Assembly: GCA_965237505.1 (NCBI GenBank)
Contig: CBDEFR010000009.1
Coordinates: forward strand, 1,922,001 to 1,986,000
Direction: 5' to 3'
DNA from: NVTR01 sp965237505
GTDB taxonomy: Bacteria; Pseudomonadota; Alphaproteobacteria; Rhodobacterales; Rhodobacteraceae
DNA: 64,000 bases
Made by a program: the position numbers and the translations under genes. A model generated the notes under the pieces. That model was not told the origin of the DNA. It did not search any database and worked only from the letters and a program-made list of their open reading frames with translations. Shown piece by piece: positions 51,057-64,000 of the stretch. Each line of letters opens with the position of its first letter. Within the stretch, counting starts at the first letter, position 1.

Positions 51057-53254
51057 AGTTCATAGATCCAGACGATGCGGCGGCTATTGTCAGTGGGTCG
51101 TATCCGGATCCGTTTTCGATATTGGGCCTGCACTGGAAAGCCGATACCTGGGTTGTCTCTGCCTTCATCCCAGGTGCGGAAGTCATTGATGTTGTGGCGG
51201 TAAAAAGCAGTCGAAAAATTGCGTCCCTTGGCCCAGTTAAGAACGCCGAGGGGTTGTTCGCCGGCCAAGCGGGTCGGCAAAAAAAGCCGTTTGCCTACCG
51301 TCTTCGGATTTCAAACGGTGAATACAACTGGACGACGCATGATCCATATCGTTTTGCGCCGGTTCTGGGCGAATTGGACGAACATCTAATCGGCGAAGGC
51401 TCGCATCGCCGGTTGTGGGATGTTCTCGGTGCCCATGTTATCACGCATGAAGGTGTGGCGGGCACACATTTCGCAGTCTGGGCTCCCAATGCAAGCCGGG
51501 TGTCGGTGGTCGGGGATTGCAATGGCTGGGATGGTCGCCGTCACGTGATGCGGCGGCGCGGGCAAACCGGTGTCTGGGAAATATTCATCCCCGGATTGGG
51601 CGATGGCGAGCCCTATAAATACGAACTGCTGGACCGGCACGGCCAGCTGTTGCCGCAGAAGGCCGATCCGTTTGGCTTTGGCGCTGAGCACGCGCCCAAA
51701 ACCGCCTCGATCGTGCGCCAGGTAAAGGGCCACGACTGGGCGGACAAGGGCTGGATGTCAAAACGCGCAGCACTGCAACGCATCGACCAGCCGATTTCAA
51801 TTTATGAAGTCCATTTGGGCTCGTGGCGGCGGGTTCCCGAAGACGGCAACCGGCCACTGTCTTACGCCGAACATGCCCGGGATCTGGTGGCCTATGTCAA
51901 AGATATGGGGTTCACCCATATCGAGCTGATGCCGATATCGGAATTCCCGTTCGAGGGGTCCTGGGGCTATCAGCCTATCGGGCTGTTCGTGCCAACAATC
52001 CGGCACGGCACGCTTGAGGAATTTCGCGGCTTTGTCGAGGCCTGTCACCGGGCCGATATCGGACTGTTGCTGGATTGGGTGCCCGGCCACTTTCCCGAAG
52101 ATGCACATGGGCTGGGGCTGTTTGACGGAACCCATCTCTTTGAACACAGCGACCGCAAGCAAGGCTTTCACCCGGACTGGAACACACTGGTCTACAATTT
52201 CGGTCGTAAGGAAGTTGTTAACTATCTGACGTCAAACGCGATTTACTGGCTGCGCGAGCATCATGTTGACGGGCTGCGGATCGATGCAGTGGCGTCGATG
52301 TTGTACCGGGATTATTCCCGTGCAGAAGGCGATTGGGTGCCGAATGTCCACGGTGGCCGCGAAAACCTCGAGGCAATTTCGTTTCTTCAGGGCATGAATG
52401 CAATGACTTATGACGACATGCCGGGGATCATGAATGTCGCCGAAGAATCCACCGCCTTTCCGGGTGTCAGCGCTATGACCAGTCAGGGCGGTCTGGGTTT
52501 CGGGTACAAATGGAACATGGGCTGGATGAACGATACCCTGTCTTACATGGCGCAGAATCCTATCCACCGAAAATTCCACCACCACAAAATGACCTTTGGC
52601 CTGCACTACGCATTTTCCGAGAATTTCATTCTGCCGCTCAGCCATGACGAAGTGGTGCATGGAAAAGGCTCGATGCTTGCCAAAATGCCCGGCGAAGGCG
52701 CCGATAAATTTGCGAATCTGCGCGCCTATTACGGCTTTATGTGGGGGCATCCGGGCAAGAAGCTGTTGTTCATGGGCAATGAATTTGCGCAAGGGTCGGA
52801 GTGGAACCACGACGCCAGTCTGGACTGGCATCTGCTCGAAAGTGAAGGGCACCGCGGCCTCCAGGCTTTGGTGCGCGATTTGAATGGTCTCTATGCCTCG
52901 ACGCCTGCTCTGCATCAGCTGGATTGCAATGCGTCAGGTTTTGAGTGGATTGTGGAAAACGCGGCCGATGTGTCGGTTTTCGCCTGGATACGGCGCGGCA
53001 ATAGCGGTGTCGCGCCGGTTCTTGTGGTGTCAAACTTCACACCCGTCAAACGCAATGGTTTTCGTATTGGCGTGCCGCAGGCCGGTCGATGGATCGAAAA
53101 GCTGAACACGGATTCTGAATTTTATGGCGGCGGCGGGCGCGGAAATCTGGGTGAGATCGTCAGCGATCAGGTCGCCGCATCGGGACGGACATATTCCATT
53201 AGTCTGACATTGCCGCCACTTTCGACGATATTTTTCGAACTGGCAGGTGAATGA
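51053..53254 (+). CDS. glgB: 1,4-alpha-glucan branching enzyme
   Basis: A 733-residue GH13 enzyme that makes alpha-1,6 branches in glycogen. The N-terminal CBM48 domain(s) lie at about residues 10-225 (DPYRFAPVLGELDEHLIGEG; GTHFAVWAPNASRVSVVGDC). The catalytic barrel has WGYQPIGLFVPTIRHGTLEE, DGLRIDAVASMLYRDYSRAE with the nucleophile Asp, MNVAEESTAFPGVSAM with the acid Glu, and PLSHDEVVHGKGSMLAKMPG. A C-terminal all-beta domain closes it. Intact. It overlaps glgP at the start by 4 bases. Confidence 0.95.
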   Translation: MKFIDPDDAAAIVSGSYPDPFSILGLHWKADTWVVSAFIPGAEVIDVVAVKSSRKIASLGPVKNAEGLFAGQAGRQKKPFAYRLRISNGEYNWTTHDPYRFAPVLGELDEHLIGEGSHRRLWDVLGAHVITHEGVAGTHFAVWAPNASRVSVVGDCNGWDGRRHVMRRRGQTGVWEIFIPGLGDGEPYKYELLDRHGQLLPQKADPFGFGAEHAPKTASIVRQVKGHDWADKGWMSKRAALQRIDQPISIYEVHLGSWRRVPEDGNRPLSYAEHARDLVAYVKDMGFTHIELMPISEFPFEGSWGYQPIGLFVPTIRHGTLEEFRGFVEACHRADIGLLLDWVPGHFPEDAHGLGLFDGTHLFEHSDRKQGFHPDWNTLVYNFGRKEVVNYLTSNAIYWLREHHVDGLRIDAVASMLYRDYSRAEGDWVPNVHGGRENLEAISFLQGMNAMTYDDMPGIMNVAEESTAFPGVSAMTSQGGLGFGYKWNMGWMNDTLSYMAQNPIHRKFHHHKMTFGLHYAFSENFILPLSHDEVVHGKGSMLAKMPGEGADKFANLRAYYGFMWGHPGKKLLFMGNEFAQGSEWNHDASLDWHLLESEGHRGLQALVRDLNGLYASTPALHQLDCNASGFEWIVENAADVSVFAWIRRGNSGVAPVLVVSNFTPVKRNGFRIGVPQAGRWIEKLNTDSEFYGGGGRGNLGEIVSDQVAASGRTYSISLTLPPLSTIFFELAGE

Positions 53255-53294
53255 GCGCCTTTTGGGATACAGATTGACACCGGGGGAACCGATT

Positions 53295-54554
53295 ATGGAT
53301 TTGGAAACGCATAGGCTTGCCCAGCAAACCATGGCATTTGTTTTGGCCGGTGGACGGGGCAGCCGGTTGCAGGAGCTGACCGACATTCGTGCAAAACCCG
53401 CAGTTTATTTTGGCGGCAAGAGTCGGATCATTGACTTCCCACTGTCAAATGCAGTGAATTCGGGGATCTGCCGTATTGGCGTAGCAACGCAGTACAAGGC
53501 CCACAGCCTAATTCGCCACCTGCAACGTGGCTGGAGTTTTTTTCGTGCCGAGCGAAATGAATCCCTTGATATATTGCCGGCCTCAATGCGTTTGGGCGGC
53601 GATAACTGGTACAAAGGCACCGCCGATGCCGTCACCCAGAATATCGATATAATTGAAAGTCATAATATCAAGTACATTCTGATCCTTGCAGGCGATCATA
53701 TATACAAACAGGATTATTCCCTGATGATCAAACAGCACGTCGAAAGCGGCGCCGATGTCACTGTCGGCTGCATCGCGGTTCCCCGTTCCGAGGCGATCGG
53801 TTTTGGCGTCATGCATGTTGATGAGCACGATTTAATTCTGGAATTTTTTGAAAAACCCGCCGATCCACCGGCGATGCCAGGACATCCTGACCTGGCGCTG
53901 GCCAGTATGGGGATCTATGTTTTTGAGACAGAATTTCTGTGCGACGTTTTGCAAAAGGATGCTGCAGACCCGAATTCAAGTCACGATTTTGGCAAGGACC
54001 TGATCCCGTATCTGGTAAAAAACGGTAAAGCCATTGCCCATCCGTTTAGCCGCTCTTGCGTGCAGAGCGGCAGCGAAACCAAGCCCTACTGGCGCGATGT
54101 CGGAACTATCGATGCCTATTGGCAAGCCAATATAGACCTGACGGATTTTTCGCCCGACCTTGATCTTTATGACAATGAGTGGCCGATCTGGACCTATTCA
54201 GAACTGACCGCTCCGGCCAAGTTTATTCATGACGAAGATGGTCGGCGCGGCCAAGCGGTGTCGTCCATGGTGTCTGGCGGCTGTATTATTTCCGGGTCAA
54301 GCCTGAACCGTTGTTTGCTGTTCACCGGCGTCAAATTCCACTCATTTTCTGTTCTGGAAGGCGTCGTGGCAATGCCCTATGCAGAAATTGGCCGAAGTGC
54401 TCACCTTATCAATGTCGTGATTGACCGGGATGTGGTGATTCCGGGTGGGTTGATTGTTGGGAAAGACGCGAAGCTGGACGCAAAACGGTTTCGCCGCACT
54501 GAAAATGGCGTGTGCCTGATTACCCGCGCCATGATCGAAAATCTGGACAGTTGA
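53295..54554 (+). CDS. glgC: Glucose-1-phosphate adenylyltransferase
   Basis: 419 residues from the ATG at 53295 (MDLETHRLAQQT); the frame is open back to 53247 within the glgB end. It makes ADP-glucose, the committed step of bacterial glycogen synthesis. Seen are FVLAGGRGSRLQELTDIRAK, PAVYFGGKSRIIDFPLSNAV, HSLIRHLQRGWSFFRAERNE, GTADAVTQNIDIIESHNIKY, LILAGDHIYKQDYSLMIKQH, and the C-terminal left-handed beta-helix (SMVSGGCIISGSSLNRCLLF). Its stop shares a base with the glgA start (TGATG). Confidence 0.95.
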   Translation: MDLETHRLAQQTMAFVLAGGRGSRLQELTDIRAKPAVYFGGKSRIIDFPLSNAVNSGICRIGVATQYKAHSLIRHLQRGWSFFRAERNESLDILPASMRLGGDNWYKGTADAVTQNIDIIESHNIKYILILAGDHIYKQDYSLMIKQHVESGADVTVGCIAVPRSEAIGFGVMHVDEHDLILEFFEKPADPPAMPGHPDLALASMGIYVFETEFLCDVLQKDAADPNSSHDFGKDLIPYLVKNGKAIAHPFSRSCVQSGSETKPYWRDVGTIDAYWQANIDLTDFSPDLDLYDNEWPIWTYSELTAPAKFIHDEDGRRGQAVSSMVSGGCIISGSSLNRCLLFTGVKFHSFSVLEGVVAMPYAEIGRSAHLINVVIDRDVVIPGGLIVGKDAKLDAKRFRRTENGVCLITRAMIENLDS

Positions 54555-55998
54555 TGCACGTTCTCTTCGTCGCCTCTGAATGTGCTCCCTTTATCAAGAC
54601 CGGCGGCCTGGCCGACGTTATCGGGTCGGTGCCCAAGGCGCTGGCCAAAATCGGGGTCAGCGTAAAAATCCTGCTGCCCGCCTATCCGGCTCTTGATGCC
54701 ATTAAAAAAACCGGCAAGACGGTTTTGAAAATCGCTGACCTGCATGGCGGTCCGGCGCGGCTGATTGCGGTGCAGGCCGAAGGCCTTGATCTTGTGCTGT
54801 TGGAGGCGGCGCATCTCTTTGATCGCGCCGGGAATATTTATCTTGATGACAACGGCCGGGACTGGCCCGACACCCATTTGCGCTTTGGCGGTCTCGCAAA
54901 GGTCGGAGCAGAAATTGCGATCAAAGGCTTCAAAGGTTGGGTGCCGGATGTGGTTCATGCGCATGACTGGCAGGGCGGGCTGGTGGCCGCCTATTTGCGG
55001 CAAAGCGACAAGCAATCACCGCCTTGTGTGCAGACCATCCACAACATCGCCTTTCAAGGGTTGTTTGACGCAACTCTGTTAGATGAACTGGGCCTGTCGC
55101 AGGATCTTTTCGCACCAGACGGGCTCGAATATTTCGGGCAGATCGGTTTTCTCAAAGCCGGCATCGCATATTCTGAAAAAATCACCACGGTCAGCCCGAC
55201 GTACGCCAATGAATTGCTGTTGCCGGAATTCGGCATGGGTCTGGCGGGGCTAATGAAGTCCCGGAAATCTGATCTGACCGGGATTTTGAATGGCGTCGAT
55301 CTGGAGGCGTGGAACCCGGAGACAGATGTTGAACTGGCCGCCAACTATAGCGCCCGCAAACTGGCCGGTAAGAAAAAAAACCGGGCGCTGGTTGAATCGC
55401 GCTTTGGGCTGAACGCCAACCCTAATGCGCCGCTGTTTTGCGTGGTTAGCCGCCTGACGTCGCAAAAAGGCCTCGACCTGCTACTTGAGACCTTGCCAGA
55501 GCTGGTGGGGCGCGGCGCGCGACTAGCGCTTTTGGGCACCGGCGACATCAAACTTGAGGCGGCGTTCATTGGCGCGGCGCATCAATACTCGGGCTCCGTG
55601 GGTGTCATCATTGGCTATGACGAAGCGCTGTCGCACCTGATGCAGGGCGGCGGTGATGCGATCCTGATCCCGTCACGGTTTGAGCCCTGCGGTCTGACCC
55701 AGCTTTATGGGCTGCGCTACGGCACGCTGCCCGTGGTGGCCCGCACCGGCGGGCTGGCGGACACGGTGATTGACGCAAATCAAGCGGCTGTTGTTGCAAA
55801 TTGTGCCACCGGCATTCAGTTTTCCCCGATCACCGCAGAGGCACTGGATAACGCCATTGGACGGACCTGTGCGCTGTTTTCACAGCCAAAGGTTTGGTCG
55901 GCGATGATGCGCCGCGCGATGCGCCATCCGGTTGGGTGGGATCGCTCAGCGACCGCCTACCTGGATCTGTATCGCCAGCTTGTGAAACCCTCTGTCGC

Positions 55999-56002
<4 letters not shown>
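54554..56002 (+). CDS. glgA: Glycogen synthase (ADP-glucose)
   Basis: A 482-residue GT5 glycosyltransferase extending alpha-1,4 chains from ADP-glucose. The N-terminal ECAPFIKTGGLADVIGSVPK holds the KTGGL substrate motif. VPDVVHAHDWQGGLVAAYLR and TIHNIAFQGLFDATLLDEL follow. In the C-terminal domain SRLTSQKGLDLLLETLPELV and GGGDAILIPSRFEPCGLTQL carry the catalytic E-x7-E region. Intact. Start at the ATG of TTGATGCACG. It overlaps glgX by four bases. Confidence 0.95.
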
Positions 56003-58112
<2,110 letters not shown>

Positions 58113-58116
<4 letters not shown>

Positions 58117-60210
58117 ATGCGACACAGGCACTGGACGATCTGGCTGACCGGTACGGTATTTTGCCGGGCTACCTGGACTTTGCCGGGATTGAGCAGACCA
58201 CAGGACCCGAAACTAAAACGGCTCTGCTTCGGGGTGCCGGGCTGGTGCTTGACAATGACGCGATGATTTTTGAGGCGCTGGCAGACGATACCGCCAAAGA
58301 AGACCGCCGTTTGCTTGCAGCCGAGGTGGTGATTGAATCCGGTCAGCCGGCGCTGCTCGAATGCCCAGCCGGCACCGAATGGCGAATTGTATCAGAGCCG
58401 CAAATCGAAGTCTGTGCGGGCCGCGCGGGCAAGGGCGGGATCAAAATTCCGCCATTGCCATCTGGTATCTATGGGTTGGAATTTGCAGCACAGGGCAGCA
58501 CCGGGGCTACAACTGTTATTGTGGCACCACCCGGGCTGCCGTCGGTGGATGACATTACCGGCACCGCGCGGATATGGGGCATAAACCTGGCGCTGTACGG
58601 GCTGCGCTCGGACCGGAACACCGGGCTGGGCGACTATGAAGACCTGGCGCAAGCCGCCGAGGGCGCGGTAGAATTTGGCGCCGGTTTCGTTGGCATCAAC
58701 CCGGCGCACGCGCTTGGCTGGCGTGACAGCGGCACTCGCAGCCCCTATTCGTCTTCGCATCGCGGCTTTCTCAATACCGCGCATATCGCGTTGGACGGTA
58801 TTATTGGATTGGAAAATAATCCGGCTGCACGAAAATTGCTGGCGGCGGCAGAGCTGAATTTTGCCCCGGTCCGGGCGTCCGAAACCATAAATTACATCGA
58901 ACATCAGACCCAGCACCAGATCATACTTGAACAATTGTTCCCGAAATTCATAGAACAGGCTGAACCCGATCACCGCAGCAATTTCAACGCGTTCCGCCTT
59001 GATCGCGGCAGGAGCCTGATCGAATTCGCATTTTTTGAAGCCCTGAGCGAAGATCACGGCGCGGACTGGCGCACTTGGCCCAGTGAACTGCAGGACAAAA
59101 ACAGCGCCCAAGTCGCTGATGCAGAACAGCGCCTGCAACCCAGAATTCGCTTTCATTCATGGCTGCAGTGGCTGGCTGACCAGCAGCTTTCCGGTGCCCA
59201 GCGGCGGGCCAAAAGCTCGGGCATGGCGCTTGGGCTTTATCAGGATTTCGCGGTTGGCCCCAGACGCGGAGCCGCGGAAAGCTGGTGTGAAAGTGACACG
59301 GTTGCCCGCGGCGTATCGCTTGGTGCGCCGCCGGACCACCTCAGCCCTGGTGGGCAAAACTGGAATATTGCAGCCTTTGCGCCCAACAAACTGTCGACGC
59401 ATAAATTCGCCGCCCAACAGCGTGTGATCGCACAGGCAATTCGCCATTCCGGTATGCTGCGGATTGACCATGTTCTGGGCATGAATCGCAGCTTTTGGAT
59501 TCTGGATGATGGTAGTCCGGGGGGATACGTCCGGCAACCCTCGGACGTCATTTTTGGAATTATTTCCATCCAAGCCGAGCGCACCGGAATCGTTGTCATC
59601 GGCGAAGATCTTGGCCTTGTCCCAGAAGGGTTTCGCAAGGAAATGTCTAGGCGCGGATTTTATGGCTACAGCGTGCTGCAATTCGAAAAGTCCGAAAAGC
59701 GCGGCTTTGCTGCTTATAGCGACCTGCGCCTCCGGTCGCTTGCCTGTTTTGGCACCCATGACACCCCGACGATGAAGGGATATTGGCAAGGGCGCGACAT
59801 CGATTGGTGGCAGAAATTGGGATGGATTGATCAGATCCAGGCCGACAGAAACCGGCGCGACCGGTCTGTTGAAAAACTGGACCTTGGGTCGATTGGCCCC
59901 CCCTGCCGGGCCAGAAGCCGCCTCAGGTCCGCAAAATTTCGACGGTTTCCGCGACGGCGTTCATCAGTCATTGGCCCATTCACCGGCGACAATTGTGTCG
60001 GTACAGCTTGATGATGTTTTAGGCCATATCGAAGCCCAGAACCTGCCGGGCACCGTTGACGAGCATCCAAACTGGCAGCGGCGATATGCGGTCCCGCTGG
60101 AAAGCTTCTTATCAAATTCTGAATTCATGAAAGTGAGCCAGATCATGGCTGACAGCGGCAGATGCCTAAAAATGGCGCCTCGCCCGCAGGAGACAAAAAA
60201 TGACCGTTGA
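58113..60210 (+). pseudogene. malQ: 4-alpha-glucanotransferase, frameshift in a C homopolymer
   Basis: Starts at GTG 58113. The main frame carries RIWGINLALYGLRSDRNTGL, INPAHALGWRDSGTRSPYSS, GMLRIDHVLGMNRSFWILDD with the nucleophile, TGIVVIGEDLGLVPEGFRKE with the acid Glu, and FGTHDTPTMKGYWQGRDIDW. At C7 (59897-59903) the frame shifts into CRARSRLRSAKF and stops at 60011. With six C it continues PAGPEAASGPQNFDGFRDGV and the MalQ tail QLDDVLGHIEAQNLPGTVDE, HPNWQRRYAVPLESFLS to 60210, overlapping pgm by 11 bases. The catalytic core survives; only about the last 110 residues are altered. Confidence 0.85.
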
Positions 60211-61833
60211 AACTATTCAGACCGCTCCGATTGAAGGCCAGATGCCGGGCACATCGGGCCTGCGTAAAAAAACCCGCATTTTCATGCAACCGGCGTACCT
60301 AGAGAATTTCATTCAGTCAATTTTCAACGCCACTGGCGGGGTCGGTGGCAAGACTTTCGTGGTTGGCGGCGATGGCCGTTTCTTCAACCAAAGGGCCATC
60401 CAGACGATCATCAAAATGGCGGCGGCGAACGGGGCAGCCACGATCATTGTCGGACAGAACGGCATACTGTCGACCCCGACCGCATCACATCTGATCCGTC
60501 TTAACAAAACCGACGCCGGGCTGATCCTGTCCGCCAGTCATAATCCGGGCGGCATTGATGAAGATTTCGGCATAAAGTTCAATACACCCAACGGCGGCCC
60601 CGCCCCCGAAAAAATCACCAACGCGATAACCCGCCATACCGACACGATCGCGCAATTCAAGATAGCCCGGGTTGGCGATGTGGACCTAACCACCATCGGC
60701 ACGACATCGATCGGCGACATGCAAATCGACGTTGTCGACCCGGTAGACGAATATCAGGCGCTGATGCAGACAATTTTCGACTTCGACAAAATTCGCGCGC
60801 TTTTTGGTGCCGGGCTTACGATATGTTTTGACGCCATGCACGCCGTAACCGGCCCCTATGCGAAGGCGATACTGCAAGGCGCACTGGGCGCCGCTGACGG
60901 CAGCGTCGTGAATGGTATCCCCTTGCCGGATTTCGGCGGTGGCCACCCTGATCCAAACCCGGTTTGGGCCAAGCCGTTGATAGACCTGATGATGTCCGAT
61001 CACGCCCCCGATTTCGGCGCCGCTTCGGATGGTGACGGTGATCGCAACATGATCGTCGGACACGGGACCTATGTGACACCCTCAGACAGCCTGGCGGTGC
61101 TGGTGGAAAACGCAGCACTGGTCCCGGCCTACAAGTCGGGTCTGGCGGGCGTCGCGCGCTCGATGCCTACCAGTGCCGCCTGTGATCGTGTCGCCGAAAA
61201 ACTTGGCATTGAATTGTTTTGTAACGCCGACCGGCTGGAAGTTTTTCGGCAACCTGCTGGACGCCGGAAACGCAACGCTTTGTGGTGAAGAAAGCGCCGG
61301 AACCGGCTCTAACCATGTGCGCGAAAAAGATGGTTTATGGGCGGTGCTCATGTGGCTGAACATTCTTGCGGAGCGCAAACTTTCGGTAGCAGAAATCATG
61401 GCAGATCACTGGGCAAAATATGGTCGAAATTTCTATTCCCGGCATGATTTTGAGGCAATTGATACCGATGTCGCGAACCAACTAATGGCCGCGCTGCGCG
61501 CCCGTCTCGGCGGCCTTGCTGGGGACAAGATTGCAGCCTTGTTGGTGACCAAAGCCGAAGAATTTTCCTACCGCGATCCGATCGATGGGTCGGTCTGCGA
61601 AAATCAAGGCGTTCAGGTCTGGTTTGAAGGTGGTGGGCGCGCGGTTCTTGCGTCTGTCAGGTACCGGAACGAAAGGTGCGACGTTGCGGATTTACCTAGA
61701 ACAATACGTGCCCGATGTCGCCGATCACGCCCAAGATACGCAAGACGCCCTTCTGCCAGTGCGCAACGCGATTCTTGAAATTGCCCAGGTCGAAAGGTTT
61801 TTGGGGCATACAGAGCCAGACGCCAAAACTTAA
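60200..61833 (+). pseudogene. pgm: Phosphoglucomutase, two single-base frameshifts
   Basis: Starts MTVETIQTAPIEGQMPGTSG and carries the phosphoserine loop LILSASHNPGGIDEDFGIKF and the metal loop FGAASDGDGDRNMIVGHGTY. The frame is lost at TTTT 61217-61220 (ELFCNADRLE). Removing one T gives ELFVTPTGWKFFGNLLDAGN and GEESAGTGSNHVREKDGLWA. It is lost again at about 61646, where removal of one C restores RLSGTGTKGATLRIYLEQYV and the C-terminus RFLGHTEPDAKT at 61833. Interconverts glucose 1- and 6-phosphate, linking the glycogen operon to glycolysis. The sugar-phosphate contact domain is lost in the unshifted product. Confidence 0.87.
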
Positions 61834-62036
61834 TAACTGCAAGTCAAATTGGTTGGGATGCAGATATGTCCGGACTCGTGCGGCACTTCTTGTACAATCC
61901 CAGTTATGCGGCCGGGGAAGTTTTCATGAGGAACGGGCAACGCGATATTTAACGCAAACTTAGTTTACTGAAACACGTCGGAGAGGTGCTGTCAGACGAA
62001 TTCGATCCAGTCTCAAATTCCTGCAAAACTGTGAAC
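61834..62036. other. Intergenic stretch after the glycogen operon
   Basis: 203 bases without a convincing gene. A 28-codon frame at 61866-61952 lacks a ribosome site. No clear terminator hairpin was found for the operon. Confidence 0.4.
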
Positions 62037-62400
62037 CTAAACGGAACGAAGTTGCCGCCACTCGGCCAGAGCGGCGCTTCGATTGAGTTTGTAGTTTTCG
62101 CGCGAGTAGAGATGACGCTCCAGGTTGAAATGGTTGTGGACAGAGGATTGCACGGATGCGAATTTCTGCAGGCATCGCATTCGCCTGAATCGTAACATCG
62201 CCCGTTCTCGTCGTCGAAACGGCAGGTGAGAATTCTCGGCGCGGTTGTTTAGCCAACGGCCGGTTTGCTGTATTTCAGCATTCCCAATGACCTTCATCGC
62301 AGCTCCGTACGACCGGAATTTGTCTGTCACGATTACGTTTGGCTGGCCATAACATTTCATGGTTTTTCGCAAGAATATCAATGCGGCCGCACTTTTGTTT
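62037..62400 (-). pseudogene. IS6-family transposase, C-terminal half
   Basis: Encodes VIVTDKFRSYGAAMKVIGNA, GRWLNNRAENSHLPFRRRER and the complete tail KFASVQSSVHNHFNLERHLY to the natural stop at 62037. The N-terminal half including the first catalytic Asp is gone; similarity ends near 62400. It keeps the uninterrupted site (GTTTAGCC near 62247-62254) that is occupied in the 45.8-48.5 kb copy. Confidence 0.82.
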
Positions 62401-62496
62401 TCCCAGGCAGCTCAACCCTCTTGGGTTGAAACCAATCGTTTATAGCGGAATTTGGTGTTCCGGCGTGGCACCAACGAACCGGATTATTTGCCTTTG

Positions 62497-64000
62497 TCAC
62501 CGCAACGCCGCTTCGATATTTCCTCCGTCAACGGTCATCACGTGGGCTGTTGTTCTTTCGCTTGACGCCAGCGCCACAAAGGCTTGCGCCACGTGGTGCG
62601 CTTCAACCTCGCGCCGCAAAAGGTTGTCAGCCATATAAGTGCCTTCGTCGATCCCTCGGGCTTTTGAGCGCTTGCCAATAGTGGCGTCATCAAGCAACCC
62701 TGAGCGGATGCGGTCGGCGTTGATGCCATTGACGCGGACTCGCTTGGGGCCAAGTTCCAGCGCCAGTTGGCGCAGCAAAAAGAAAGTCGTGGCCTTTGGC
62801 AGTCCGTACGCCCCAAAGCCTTTTCCCGGGTTGACTGCTTGTTTAGAAACATTGAACAAGATCTGCCCACCACAAGATTGGGTTTCAAATATTCTCGCGG
62901 CGGTTTTGGCAAAGCTTTTGGTGAGCGAAGAAATTCAACTCAAAACTTTTACGCAGTACCGCGTCATCCAGATTGCTCATCTCACCTGTCCAGGCCGCCC
63001 CGGCATTGGACACCAGAATATCAAGTCCGCCGAAACGTGCGATGCAGGCATTGGTGGCCATATCTGCCGCATATTCGACCGTGATATCTAGGGCGAGGCC
63101 GCCATGGTCCTTGCCCAACACGTTTAGCGCATCAGTCAATGCGGCCTTTTCCAGATCAACCAGAAATATATTGGCGCCACATGCTGCAAATGCCTGTGCC
63201 GTGGCTAGGCCGATCGTGCCAGCGCCGCCGGTCACCATCACGACGCGGCCGCAAAATGCAGGCGGGGTGGACTTGCCCAACTTGGCCTGCTCAAGCGACC
63301 AATATTCCATGTCAAAGAGCTGCTCTTCTCCGACCGGGAAGAAACCGCCGCAATCCTCGCCATTGCTCATGGCGGTGATGTTCTGTTCGGCCAGATCGGC
63401 AGCGATGCCCGCCACCCTGGCATCGGCACCCATTCCAACCAGTCCAACCCCTTGGATCCACGCCAGATTTGGAGCCGGGTTCAGCATGATCTTGCCGGGT
63501 TCATGGTGCGCGGCGTTTTGGGCGAAATATGCAGTGTAACCAGCAATATATGCATCCACCGCCTGCGAAATTGCCGCTTTGCCTGCGGCCAGGATGTCAG
63601 CCGTCAAATGCAGCGGATAGTTCTTGGTACGGATCACGTGGTCGGGTGTCGCAACACCTCTGACTGCCAGAGTTTCAAGATCTGGGGCGGGCCAAGAACT
63701 CCTGCACGTCGGGTTCTGCACGCAGGTCCATGACCGGCATGGCAGCGTCGCGGTTGCCGGTGAAATCCGAGTTCCGCTGTCCGATGATGCCGCGCAGGAC
63801 CGGCAATACGCTTATTGCTTTGGCACCGATATTCGGAGCCGGTTTGCCAGAGTCCTTAGGCACTTTGCCGCTTTTGGCCTGCAGCCAATCCGCGGCCATA
63901 TTCGTGTGTTTGATGATCAGGCCGTAGGCTGATTTAGCGTCTTCAGAAAACGCAAAATGACCATGGTTGAGCAGCACCAGGCCTTCAACGTCCGGGTTGG
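62497..64000 (-). pseudogene. Bifunctional aldolase / short-chain dehydrogenase, two frameshifts, partial
   Basis: Enters from the right edge with the class II aldolase part (GLVLLNHGHFAFSEDAKSAY, with zinc-type His). The frame shifts at GGGG 63684-63687, where one base fewer joins EFLARPDLETLAVRGVATPD. It then runs through the SDR part (VVMVTGGAGTIGLATAQAFA; LDILVSNAGAAWTGEMSNLD). A second shift at TTTT 62916-62919 joins FELNFFAHQSFAKTAARIFE to FNVSKQAVNPGKGFGAYGLP, which contains the catalytic YGLPK, and the C-terminus HVMTVDGGNIEAALR. This resembles RhaD/RhaE-type fusion enzymes that cleave a sugar phosphate and oxidise lactaldehyde. Substrate inferred only from family. Confidence 0.82.

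Noticed and set aside
61866..61952. 28-codon frame after pgm
   Set aside because: No ribosome site, no homology recognised, and length within chance expectation.

Overview
The window looks like a chromosomal segment of an alphaproteobacterium of the Rhodobacterales (Roseobacter-like). Supporting signs are the high-GC coding style, a cytochrome c maturation cluster, 3-hydroxybutyrate dehydrogenase, DUF6428 next to ArsR, the scpAB-nagZ-SPOR-argS-dgt gene run, and a short intergenic repeat that I associate with this group from memory. No tRNA, rRNA or CRISPR array was seen.

Layout. 1-6.4 kb: housekeeping and catabolic genes (peptide-type ABC binding protein, bdhA, LysE exporter, DUF502, psuK-psuG, DUF2461, cupin) and a candidate small RNA. 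6.4-9.7 kb: a chimera of three insertion sequences. 9.8-20.8 kb: intact core genes (AsmA/YhdP-like protein, queA, MFS, DUF924, lpdA, uvrA). 20.8-27.3 kb: a secreted-protein gene broken by an IS5-type element, xthA, a frameshifted DUF2807 gene with a tandem repeat, a methyltransferase, an orphan arsR/DUF6428 pair and an IS4-type element. 27.3-34.4 kb: core run erpA-like, dgt, argS, SPOR, nagZ, scpA, scpB. 34.4-36.3 kb: a decayed cytochrome c' gene divergent from a frameshifted LysR gene. 36.4-39.4 kb: ccmABCDG. 39.4-43.3 kb: hypothetical genes and an ACP / GNAT / AMP-ligase module whose ligase is frameshifted. 43.3-48.5 kb: an accessory island with IS630 debris, two pairs of convergent overlapping small genes, an IS1595 transposase, and a nested stack in which an IS6 remnant holds a TA-flanked palindromic MITE, which itself holds a second IS1595-type element, with an IS5-type element alongside. 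48.6-61.8 kb: a glycogen operon glgP-glgB-glgC-glgA-glgX-malQ-pgm. 62-64 kb: an IS6 remnant and a frameshifted bifunctional aldolase/dehydrogenase running off the window.

How it fits together. The glycogen operon has tightly overlapping genes covering synthesis (GlgC, GlgA, GlgB) and breakdown (GlgP, GlgX, MalQ, Pgm), but glgP, malQ and pgm carry frameshifts. Across the window the frameshifts and insertions fall in dispensable genes, while large core genes (uvrA, argS, the YhdP-like gene, queA, lpdA, scpAB, ccm) are open. That pattern suits a genome in IS-driven decay. Several lesions lie in short homopolymers, however, so assembly error must be excluded before any biological claim is made.
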